From Poseidonibacter lekithochrous (GTDB lineage Bacteria > Campylobacterota > Campylobacteria > Campylobacterales > Arcobacteraceae), in contig NZ_CP054052.1 in NCBI RefSeq assembly GCF_013283835.1, positions 3,224,001-3,288,000 on the forward strand: a stretch of 64,000 nt of DNA. The letters run 5' to 3'. Positions 8,501-15,387 of the stretch are shown piece after piece. Positions within the stretch are counted from its first letter, which is position 1; each line of letters opens with the position of its first letter. The notes under the pieces are model-generated. The model was not told the origin of the DNA. It ran no database searches and worked only from the letters and a program-made list of their open reading frames with translations. Position numbers and translations under genes: made by a program.

Positions 8501-10126
8501 GCATGTTGCTATTGTTTTTTCATCTATTTTTATTACACTATTAACAATATCAGTATGTCCTTCTAAAAGTGCTATCTCTTTTTTCTCTTTTATATCCCAT
8601 ACTCGAACTGTTTCATCATAGGAGCATGTTGCTATTGTTTTTTCATCTATTTTTATTACACTATTAACAATACTTGTATGCCCTTCTAAAAGTACTATCT
8701 CTTTTTTCTCTTTTATATCCCATATTCGAACTGTATTATCATCCGAGCATGTTGCTATTGTTTTTTCATCTATTTTTATTACACTATTAACAATATCAGT
8801 ATGCCCTTCTAAAAGTGCTATCTCTTTTTTCTCTTTTATATCCCATACTCGAACTGTTCCATCATAGGAGCATGTTGCTATTGTTTTTTCATCTATTTTT
8901 ATTACACTATTAATAATACTTGTATGTCCTTCTAAAAGTGCTATCTCTTTTTTCTCTTTTATATCCCATACTCGAACTATTTCATCATAAGAACATGTTG
9001 CTATTGTTTTTTCATCTATTTTTATTACACTATTAACAATACGAGTATGCCCTTCTAAAAGTACTATCTCTTTTTTCTCTTTTATATCCCATACTCGAAC
9101 TGTATTATCATCCGAGCATGTTGCTATTGTTTTTTCATCTATTTTTATTACACTATTAACAACATTAGTATGCCCTTCTAAAAGTACTATCTCTTTTTTC
9201 TCTTTTATATCCCATATTCGAACTGTATTATCATCCGAGCATGTTGCTATTATTTTTTCATCTATTTTTATTACACTATTAACAATATCAGTATGCCCTT
9301 CTAAAAGTGCTATCTCTTTTTTCTCTTTTATATCCCATACTCGAACTGTATTATCATAAGAACACGAAGCTATTATTTTTTCATCTATTTTTATTACACT
9401 ATTAACAACATTAGTATGCCCTTCTAAAAGTGCTATCTCTTTTTTCTCTTTTATATCCCATACTCGAACTGTATTATCATAAGAACACGAAGCTATTATT
9501 TTTTCATCTATTTTTATTACACTATTAACAACATTAGTATGCCCTTCTAAAAGTGCTATCTCTTTTTTCTCTTTTATATCCCATACTCGAACTGTTCCAT
9601 CATAAGAACACGAAGCTATTGTTTTTTCATCTATTTTTATTACACTATCAATACTTCCTCTATGTCCACCTAAAGCATTTTGTATTAAAAAATCTTGATT
9701 TAATGAAGTTTTATATTCTAAATTAGAAGGTTGATTATTATAGTTTTTTACTAATAAATCTACATATTTATAAGATTTAGTAGTTTTTGTAATTAGTTTT
9801 TGTATTGTTCCTGTAGGAGAAGGAAAATCATTTTTATTTTCAATATATACTAAAACTTTAATACTTCTTCTATATTCAAACCAGTCTAAAGTCTTATTTG
9901 GATTATCTTCTTTAAAAATATCTCCTAGAACTTCAACTAAAGCAATAGGTTTTCTACCAATTCTAACTAAAACAATGTCCCCTATTTCTATTTCTTCAAA
10001 TAGTTTTAATTGTTTTTCTCCTTCTTTCAAATCTCCTAATCCTATAAGAGATTTTTTCTCAAGTATCTCTCTTTCTTTTCCAAAAGCTTTATCATTTGGA
10101 TGAAGTTGCATATGCCAATAATTCAT
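5513..10126 (-). CDS. WD40-repeat / Roc-COR GTPase / calcineurin-type phosphoesterase giant protein
   Basis: The product has about 1,537 residues; the numbers here count from a second possible ATG at 10138. The ATG at 10126 is preferred because GGGA lies six bases before it and the protein then begins MNYWHMQLHP. Residues 5-135 resemble a PUA/EVE-like fold. Residues 157-566 are ten 41-residue WD40 units, followed by degenerate blades to about 640. A Roc-type GTPase follows: P-loop GNSAVGKTT 661-669, DFGGQ 721-725, TKKD 781-784. Residues about 880-1130 look like a COR/winged-helix region. Residues 1230-1500 are a metallophosphoesterase: SDLHFG, GDLTAKG, GNHD (1303), GHHP (1424), HGHVH (1450), all metal ligands present. 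There is no signal peptide or membrane helix, so it is cytoplasmic. It is a single gene between panC and yceI. The architecture suggests a sensor-switch-effector protein, perhaps for defence; that role is inference. Confidence 0.85.
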   Translation of the reverse strand: MNYWHMQLHPNDKAFGKEREILEKKSLIGLGDLKEGEKQLKLFEEIEIGDIVLVRIGRKPIALVEVLGDIFKEDNPNKTLDWFEYRRSIKVLVYIENKNDFPSPTGTIQKLITKTTKSYKYVDLLVKNYNNQPSNLEYKTSLNQDFLIQNALGGHRGSIDSVIKIDEKTIASCSYDGTVRVWDIKEKKEIALLEGHTNVVNSVIKIDEKIIASCSYDNTVRVWDIKEKKEIALLEGHTNVVNSVIKIDEKIIASCSYDNTVRVWDIKEKKEIALLEGHTDIVNSVIKIDEKIIATCSDDNTVRIWDIKEKKEIVLLEGHTNVVNSVIKIDEKTIATCSDDNTVRVWDIKEKKEIVLLEGHTRIVNSVIKIDEKTIATCSYDEIVRVWDIKEKKEIALLEGHTSIINSVIKIDEKTIATCSYDGTVRVWDIKEKKEIALLEGHTDIVNSVIKIDEKTIATCSDDNTVRIWDIKEKKEIVLLEGHTSIVNSVIKIDEKTIATCSYDETVRVWDIKEKKEIALLEGHTDIVNSVIKIDEKTIATCSDDNTVRVWDIKEKKEVAKYDLKAIEIFYKNNFLIVKHFDSNISIWFLDKDNSLKDTTKKYEVKSNINYISVDEDTLIFSTASGNLYVEKLDFDNIHIINKNYTNHFHIKTLLLGNSAVGKTTLGYGLEYNKFNDDIHSTHGMRFFNFSFKEKISVKANNINEKSEHNFSFDIWDFGGQPEYQISHKQNFDNTRLIFFVVDLQKEDNSIYFWINSIKEHIHQTNKKQLNIFIIGTKKDKSDETEKYLNKIKDLMYENLNSFGIEKEFIKVIHHNTLNLDNDKNMEENLLLVEMKSYVVNNFEYEKDKLLTSAGYLAFEEIKKLQKEHFYYEFNTLVDKLKSENISKLNIEDALDLLKKDGRIDELREDSEKFLVFKPYWKNLFSTAILRYASENKIVSSSISLNDLFSHCFDVEFDKLFEIEKEFLSDEKIYKGLFTKHSVRGKVQVLFMKSIISNFVNDKICYLNNGMLVFPSRFKNKNEEFNKKGYFQVEQVNLVSKKQVEINIATIVSCLFYSSEYEVLKYLSKGVKLRKINSNDLYLIEFSREDILSHSTNQNTTTIKVYANKETESNHELVDFIEAILEKHLTKYYQQKEFTVISNDEFKKEYIIGNISMIFEPDKEKLFLACLENKTNITIKENTHKVCAVNKRELLKIDENIEKSRNIIFDKYDNWLENKKDNKRNILHLSDLHFGENTDIKMEITLLKENIKTRIDYLILSGDLTAKGSAKEFTLIYKFISKLIKICDIDAQKVFIVPGNHDYSRVITHNAYGIESFNPNNFDKNSDYKINDKIFLKRDIKKWNCRFENFSEYLYEALYQEPFIVGKSQKLIQDNEFSFILINTSLEIDHFNLQKVKFDTKSFVNIQDEIKKDNVRFVVGHHPIDYEKSYDFVNNLHQFKIKAYIHGHVHRNNLISFNDIIVGKEKIMYIGSGLFSSDNSYSQLPGVPFRYNIITYDMDSNKLSVDTRERESITMNWRPSSLYPQEDGSFKNIYIEK
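8441..9670 (-). repeat. Ten tandem 123-bp repeats encoding WD40 units
   Basis: Ten in-frame copies of a 123-base unit (41 codons) run without gaps. They differ mainly at a few codons, those after EGHT and around the CSxDxTVR segment. Units 2 and 3 (9425-9547 and 9302-9424) are identical base for base. The rest of the gene shows no such repetition. Such uniform repeats imply recent duplication or gene conversion and a copy number that may vary between strains. Confidence 0.97.
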
Positions 10127-10299
10127 TAAACATCCCATTCTTTTAAATATTATTTAATAATTATATCTAAACAACATAATCTTTTAATAATAATTAAATC
10201 ATTAAACTTGAAGAAAATTAAATATATCAGATTATAAAATAAAGTTTTTTTAAGTTCTATGATGTTACATTTTAATAATATTTATCAAAAAGGACAAAC

Positions 10300-10866
10300 A
10301 TGAACTTAAAAAAACTAGCGCTTACGAGTACTCTATTGGTTTCAACACTATTTGCAGGTAATTATAATGTTGATAAAGATCACACAAATGTTGGCTTCAA
10401 AGTTAAACATATGATGATTTCAAATGTATCTGGAAAGTTTAATGAATTTAAGGGAACGTTTGAATATGATGAAAAAGCAAAGATGCTAAAATCACTTAAT
10501 GGTGAGATAGTTGTAAAATCAATAAATACTGAAAATAAAAAAAGAGATGATCACCTAAGATCAGCCGATTTTTTTAATGCAAAAAAATTCCCAAAAATTA
10601 CATTTACTCTTAGTAAAATTGAAGATGACACTGCTTATGGAAAAATCACAATTAAAGATGTTACAAAAGATATTAAATTAGATTTTGATAATAGTGGAAC
10701 TATAAAAGACCCTTGGGGTAATTATAGAGCAGGATTTGCACTAAGTGGAAAAATCAAAAGAAAAGATTTTGGAATCACTTGGAATAAAGTAATTGAAGCA
10801 GGTGGAGTAGCTGTAGGAGATACTGTAAAACTTGATATTGAAATTGAAGGTATCAAAGAAAAATAA
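10300..10866 (+). CDS. YceI family periplasmic protein
   Basis: The 188-residue product begins with a Sec signal peptide (positively charged start, hydrophobic core, likely cleavage after LFA near residue 19). The mature part starts NYNVDKDHTNVGFKVKHM and contains the KRDDHLRSADFF and GKITIKD segments typical of the YceI family. These are lipocalin-like beta-barrels that bind isoprenoid or other lipid-like molecules in the periplasm. Full family length. It stands alone between the divergent Roco gene and rimO, with a weak terminator-like hairpin after it. The ligand cannot be deduced. Confidence 0.9.
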   Translation: MNLKKLALTSTLLVSTLFAGNYNVDKDHTNVGFKVKHMMISNVSGKFNEFKGTFEYDEKAKMLKSLNGEIVVKSINTENKKRDDHLRSADFFNAKKFPKITFTLSKIEDDTAYGKITIKDVTKDIKLDFDNSGTIKDPWGNYRAGFALSGKIKRKDFGITWNKVIEAGGVAVGDTVKLDIEIEGIKEK

Positions 10867-10873
10867 CTCTTAG

Positions 10874-10903
10874 ATAAAAGGATAGATTTCTCTATTCTTT
10901 TAT
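10874..10903 (+). terminator. Hairpin after yceI
   Basis: A twelve-base stem with one G-U pair (10874-10885 with 10892-10903) closes a six-base loop seven bases after the yceI stop. The T run lies within the 3' arm rather than after it, so it is a plausible but not classic terminator. Confidence 0.5.
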
Positions 10904-10997
10904 TCAACAAACACTATAAAAAACTAACTATATTATCCCATTTACAAATTATTTCATTTATGCTAGAATTGCGAAAAAATTAAGGTTTTAATAATAT

Positions 10998-12350
10998 ATG
11001 AAATTTACAACTCAAAACCCTCAAAAATCTTTACATTTAGTATCATTAGGCTGTACAAAAAACTTAGTTGATTCAGAAGTAATGCTTGGAAAACTAAGTG
11101 ATTATACAATGACAGATGATTCAGCTACTGCTGATGTTATTATTGTAAATACTTGTGGATTTATTGACTCTGCAAAAGAAGAGAGTATTAATACAATTTT
11201 AAATCTTCACGACGAAAGAAAAGAACAATCAGTTTTAGTAATGGCTGGATGTTTATCTGAAAGATATAAAGAAGATTTACAAAAAGAACTACCAGAAATT
11301 GATGTATTTACAGGAGTTGGTGATTATGACAAAATCGACGAACTTGTAAATGAAAAAAGATCAAACTTTACAAATGAAGTATTCCTTGCAAATGATACAA
11401 ACGAAAGAGTTATCACAGGTTCTTCATACCATGCTTATGTAAAATTAAGTGAAGGATGTAATCAAGCCTGTTCATTCTGTGCTATTCCATCTTTCAAAGG
11501 AAAATTACATTCAAGAACATTAGAATCTCTTGTAAAAGAAGTAAAAGCCTTAGTAAAAAAAGGTTTTACAGACTTCTCATTTGTATCACAAGATTCATCA
11601 TCATTCCTAAGAGATTTAGGTCATAAAGATGGTCTAGAGCAATTAATCACAGAAGTTGATAAAATTGAAGGAATTAAAACATCTAGAATTTTATACCTTT
11701 ATCCATCAACTACTACTTTAGATTTAATTGATAAAATTGCTGATTCAAAAATCTTCCAAAACTACTTTGATATGCCATTACAACATATCACTCCATCAAT
11801 GCTTAAAATCATGAAAAGAGGAAAAGGTGTTGAGAAATTAATTGAATTAATGGATCATATGAAATCAAAACCAAACTCTTTTGTAAGAACTACATTTATT
11901 GCCGGACATCCAGGTGAGAGTATTGAAGATCATGAAGCATTATGTAAATATATTGAAGAGTATAAATTTGATAGAGCAAATGTATTCTCTTATTCTACAG
12001 AAGAAGGTACTCATGCTGCAAAATCTGATCACTTAATTGATCAAGAAATTATTGATGATAGAGCAGATGAAATCGGAGCAATTATTGCAAACACTACTCA
12101 AGAATCATTAGAAGCAGAAGTTGGTAAAACTTTTGATGTTTATGTTGATGGTGAAAGTGATGAACATGAATATTTATTATCTGCTAGAAAAACTATTTGG
12201 GCTCCAGATATTGATGGTGAAATATACATCAATGACAATGAACTATTTGAAGAAAATGGAGATCAAACACAATTAAAATTTGGACAAATTTATACAGTAA
12301 CTATTACAGAATTAGTTGGAGATAAACTAATCGCAAGAGTTATTAAATAA
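10998..12350 (+). CDS. rimO: Ribosomal protein S12 methylthiotransferase
   Basis: The 450-residue radical SAM enzyme adds a methylthio group to an aspartate of ribosomal protein S12. The N-terminal MTTase domain begins HLVSLGCTKNLVDSE and has its three cluster cysteines (SLGC, NTCGF, AGCLSE). The radical SAM motif is CNQACSFCAIP near residue 155. A C-terminal TRAM domain starts at about residue 370. The SLGCTKNLVDSE opening and the CSFCAIP motif point to RimO rather than MiaB. It overlaps nothing and is followed after 2 bases by tilS, so the two probably share a transcript. Confidence 0.95.
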   Translation: MKFTTQNPQKSLHLVSLGCTKNLVDSEVMLGKLSDYTMTDDSATADVIIVNTCGFIDSAKEESINTILNLHDERKEQSVLVMAGCLSERYKEDLQKELPEIDVFTGVGDYDKIDELVNEKRSNFTNEVFLANDTNERVITGSSYHAYVKLSEGCNQACSFCAIPSFKGKLHSRTLESLVKEVKALVKKGFTDFSFVSQDSSSFLRDLGHKDGLEQLITEVDKIEGIKTSRILYLYPSTTTLDLIDKIADSKIFQNYFDMPLQHITPSMLKIMKRGKGVEKLIELMDHMKSKPNSFVRTTFIAGHPGESIEDHEALCKYIEEYKFDRANVFSYSTEEGTHAAKSDHLIDQEIIDDRADEIGAIIANTTQESLEAEVGKTFDVYVDGESDEHEYLLSARKTIWAPDIDGEIYINDNELFEENGDQTQLKFGQIYTVTITELVGDKLIARVIK

Positions 12351-12352
12351 AA

Positions 12353-13330
12353 ATGACCCTAAACTTTAGTGCAGTTAATAATACAAAGAATCTACTAGCT
12401 TTTTCAGCTGGGGTAGATTCTTCTGCACTATTCTTCTTGTTACTTGAACAAAATATTCCTTTTGATATTGCAATTGTTGATTATAATGTACGAGAGCAAT
12501 CAAAAGATGAAGTAACTTACGCAAAACAACTAGCAAAAAAATACAATAAAAAAGTTTTCATAAAAGAAGTAGAACTAGAAAATTCTAATTTTGAGAAAAA
12601 AGCAAGAGATATTAGATACTCTTTTTTTGAAGACTTAATCAAGCAGTTCCATTACGACACTTTAATTACCGCTCACCAGCTAAATGATAAACTTGAATGG
12701 TTTATGATGCAAATGAGTAAAGGAGCTGGTATTGTTGAGTTATTAGGCTTTAAAGAGTGGGAAGATAAGAATACTTACAAAATATATAAACCTCTTTTAG
12801 AAATCACTAAAGATGAATTACAAAACTATCTAAAAAGTAATAATTTAAAGTACTTTGTGGATAATAGCAATTTTGATGAAAAATATAAAAGAAACTACTT
12901 TAGACATAATTATTCAGATAAATTTTTGAGTGAATTTAAAGATGGAATAAAAAATTCTTTTGAATATTTACAGAATGACTTAAATTCATTAAATATAGAA
13001 GAAAAAGCTATTTTAAAAATTGATGAATTAGAAGTTTTTAAAGCATCCAATGATGATAATATTAATATAAGAACAATAGATATAAATCTTAAAAAAAGAG
13101 GTGTATTATTATCAAAAGCTTCAAGAAATGAAATTTTAAGACAAAAAGAAATTGTAATATCTCATAAAATATCAGTATGTATAAGTAATGATTTAATTTA
13201 TATAGCTCCATTTTCAAAAAGTAAAATGGATAAAAAATTCAAAGAAAAATGTAGGCTAAATAAAATACCTAAAAATGTGAGAGTTTATCTGTACGATAAA
13301 AATATAGATCCAAAAGATTTAGTTGTTTAA
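12353..13330 (+). CDS. tilS: tRNA(Ile)-lysidine synthetase
   Basis: The 325-residue product attaches lysine to C34 of the minor isoleucine tRNA so that it reads AUA codons, which are common in an AT-rich genome like this. The PP-loop SAGVDSSALF near residue 19 binds ATP, and the NYFRHNY segment near residue 180 is the family's second signature. It has the short form found in Campylobacterota, without a long C-terminal extension. The ATG lies 2 bases after rimO. The last 12 bases overlap the convergent flagellar gene at 13319. Confidence 0.92.
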   Translation: MTLNFSAVNNTKNLLAFSAGVDSSALFFLLLEQNIPFDIAIVDYNVREQSKDEVTYAKQLAKKYNKKVFIKEVELENSNFEKKARDIRYSFFEDLIKQFHYDTLITAHQLNDKLEWFMMQMSKGAGIVELLGFKEWEDKNTYKIYKPLLEITKDELQNYLKSNNLKYFVDNSNFDEKYKRNYFRHNYSDKFLSEFKDGIKNSFEYLQNDLNSLNIEEKAILKIDELEVFKASNDDNINIRTIDINLKKRGVLLSKASRNEILRQKEIVISHKISVCISNDLIYIAPFSKSKMDKKFKEKCRLNKIPKNVRVYLYDKNIDPKDLVV

Positions 13331-13588
13331 AAACTTCTTCATCTTTTGCATATTAATTAATTCTTTTCTAGAAACTTCTTTGTGTTCTTTCAAAAAATTA
13401 ATACTTTTAAAAAAAAGTTCTTCCATACGTTTCAAATCATCTAGTTCTAAATCAAAATCTTCAATTGTAGAATCTTTTAGATAATCTTCATGCCATTGGA
13501 TTAAAGCTGTTGCTCTATCATAAGAATCTAGTGAATCGATATATACCAATTCACGTAAAGCTTTTAAAGACCTGTTTCTTCTTTCCAT
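13319..13588 (-). CDS. Small unknown protein in the FliT position
   Basis: The 89-residue product is highly charged and mostly helical with no membrane segment or cysteine. I do not recognise its family. Its start overlaps the end of fliS by 25 bases, so the two are probably translated together. In many bacteria a small helical export chaperone, FliT, follows fliD and fliS, and size and position fit that role. This is inference from context only. The 3' end overlaps tilS by 12 bases on the other strand. Confidence 0.6.
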   Translation of the reverse strand: MERRNRSLKALRELVYIDSLDSYDRATALIQWHEDYLKDSTIEDFDLELDDLKRMEELFFKSINFLKEHKEVSRKELINMQKMKKFLNN

Positions 13589-13920
13589 GCTTCAATTAGC
13601 CCCTGTGCTACTTTCATAACTTGATTAACAGAATTAACGTTATCATCAATACCTGCAGCAAAAAGTGTCTCAATTTGGTAAAGATATAAACCATCTAAAT
13701 AATATGCAACATCCCCACCATCAAAATCAAGAACATTTCTTAACTCATCGAAAATTGCAATTGTTTTATTTATATAAGTAAACTTAGCTTCAATATCACC
13801 TTCATCCATAGCATTCTTAATAAATGAAAGATATTTGATTATACCTTCGTATAGTTTTAATATCAGTACGTAAGGGTCATCCGAAACTGCATTTTGTTGA
13901 TTATATATATCTAATCCCAT
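13564..13920 (-). CDS. fliS: Flagellar export chaperone
   Basis: This 118-residue helical protein holds flagellin monomers in the cytoplasm before export. The N-terminal IYNQQNAVSDDPYVLILKLYEGIIKYL, where the short Y-NQ stretch and L-LYEG are the family signature, and the later LRNVLDFDGGDVAYYLDGLY segment (a version of the usual LNxxxGGEIAxNL) identify it. Its stop overlaps the start of the 89-residue gene. It lies about 90 bases downstream of a hairpin that follows fliD, and it has GGAG before its ATG. Confidence 0.92.
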   Translation of the reverse strand: MGLDIYNQQNAVSDDPYVLILKLYEGIIKYLSFIKNAMDEGDIEAKFTYINKTIAIFDELRNVLDFDGGDVAYYLDGLYLYQIETLFAAGIDDNVNSVNQVMKVAQGLIEAWKEETGL

Positions 13921-13980
13921 ATTATCTCCATAATATTCTAATAAGTGGATAGTATATTATATATTTGCTTAATTTTAAAC

Positions 13981-14008
13981 AAAAGAGAAAAAAGTTATTT
14001 TCTCTTTT
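13981..14008 (-). terminator. Terminator after fliD
   Basis: On the minus strand, soon after the fliD stop, a ten-base perfect stem (AAAAGAGAAA with its complement) is interrupted by a short loop and includes a T-rich 3' side. It separates fliD from fliS. Confidence 0.6.
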
Positions 14009-14011
14009 ATA

Positions 14012-15376
14012 TTAGTTAGAAGAAGTAGACTGTTGGATCATCATTTTTAATCCAGAGAATGATGACTCAAAACCACTAATAATTGCTCCATAAGATCCAA
14101 ATTGAAGTGCTAATTGTTGATATTTAGAATCTAATGCTTTTTCAGCTTTTTCTTTATCTTCATTTAATGTTTTTTCCCTTGTAGCCATAGAGTCTTCTTG
14201 ACTATCTAATACTCCACCTGAGAAATTCATTTCATCAATAACAGCTTTAAGTTGCGTACCAAATCCTTCATTTGCTGCAGTACCAACAAATAGCTCTTGT
14301 AGAGCAGCGGGATTATCTTCAACAGCTTTATTAAAAGTTGCCGTATTTAAAGTAATTTTACCAGTTTTATCAAGCTCAAACCCATAATTAAATACAGACT
14401 TATCAGAACTAGCTCCGTATTGACCAAATAACTTATCTTTTACTTGAGATAAAATATTTCTAAGTGATGACTTATCAGATACTGAACTATCTGCATTATC
14501 AAGCTCACCTGAAACTAAATCAACAAGTTCATTATATTTAGTTATTAAATCTTGAACTTTAGTTACAACTAATGAATTATCATCACTAATATTAATAGTT
14601 GAAACTCCAATTTTATTTGCAGTAATATCTAATCCATCAACTGTTAATTTATTAGATGAAACATTATATGAAACCCCATCAATTTCAGCACTCATATCCT
14701 GAGCTGTTAAAGTATGATTTGTTGCATTAATAGTTCCTACTTCATCTGTAGTAAAACCTAAATCATCAGCAGCAGTACCACTAATAGTTAATGCGTTAGC
14801 CGTACCTGAATCTTCACTTTTTAGGATTAATCGATGTGAGTCAGTTCCTACACTATCTAAAGAAGCAGCTACGCCAGCTTTTGCTGTGATTGCAGCAGTT
14901 AATTCATCATATGTAGCATAATCGGCTGTATTAAAATCAAAACTATCACTTCCAACGGCAATAGTCAAAGTTCCAATATCTCCAAGAGCATCTTTTTGAG
15001 CTCCTGTAATAGTATTTGATTGATATACATCTTTTTGTGCTAAACTTTTGATATCAACAGTTGTAATACCATTATTAAGTTTAGATACATCAGAGGCTTG
15101 GAAAACAGCAGAATCCCCAGAAGTTGTAGCAGCTTTTTCATCAAAAGCAGTAGTTCCACCAGATACAAAGACATCAAATGGCTTAACCGCAGTTAATAAC
15201 TCAGCAACCTTAGCACTAATATTAGTAAAGACTTCTTTTTCTTTAACTAAATCAGCAATATTAGTTTCAATAGGTTCAACTCTTGCTTTTCTTTCAGCAG
15301 CTTTTAGTTTGTCAATTGTTTCTTGATTTAATGAAGCAGCACCGCCACCACCTAAACCTAATATACCTTCAGCCAT
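14012..15376 (-). CDS. fliD: Flagellar filament cap / hook-associated protein 2
   Basis: The 454-residue product is the filament cap that folds flagellin subunits as they emerge. It shows the FliD layout: an N-terminal helical segment, a long Thr/Ser/Asp-rich beta-rich middle (DIKSLAQKDVYQS, LTISGTAADDLGF) and a C-terminal coiled-coil region (VLDSQEDSMATREKTLNEDK). The C-terminus is exposed on the cell outside. It is somewhat short for the family, the middle domain being the variable part. It is 11 bases downstream of flgK, so the two are co-transcribed. Confidence 0.93.
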   Translation of the reverse strand: MAEGILGLGGGGAASLNQETIDKLKAAERKARVEPIETNIADLVKEKEVFTNISAKVAELLTAVKPFDVFVSGGTTAFDEKAATTSGDSAVFQASDVSKLNNGITTVDIKSLAQKDVYQSNTITGAQKDALGDIGTLTIAVGSDSFDFNTADYATYDELTAAITAKAGVAASLDSVGTDSHRLILKSEDSGTANALTISGTAADDLGFTTDEVGTINATNHTLTAQDMSAEIDGVSYNVSSNKLTVDGLDITANKIGVSTINISDDNSLVVTKVQDLITKYNELVDLVSGELDNADSSVSDKSSLRNILSQVKDKLFGQYGASSDKSVFNYGFELDKTGKITLNTATFNKAVEDNPAALQELFVGTAANEGFGTQLKAVIDEMNFSGGVLDSQEDSMATREKTLNEDKEKAEKALDSKYQQLALQFGSYGAIISGFESSFSGLKMMIQQSTSSN

Positions 15377-15387
15377 GATTTACTCCT

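Noticed and set aside
8441-9670. Regular 123-bp repeats that might suggest a CRISPR or satellite array
   Set aside because: The repeats have no spacers, are in frame and encode WD40 units inside one long gene.
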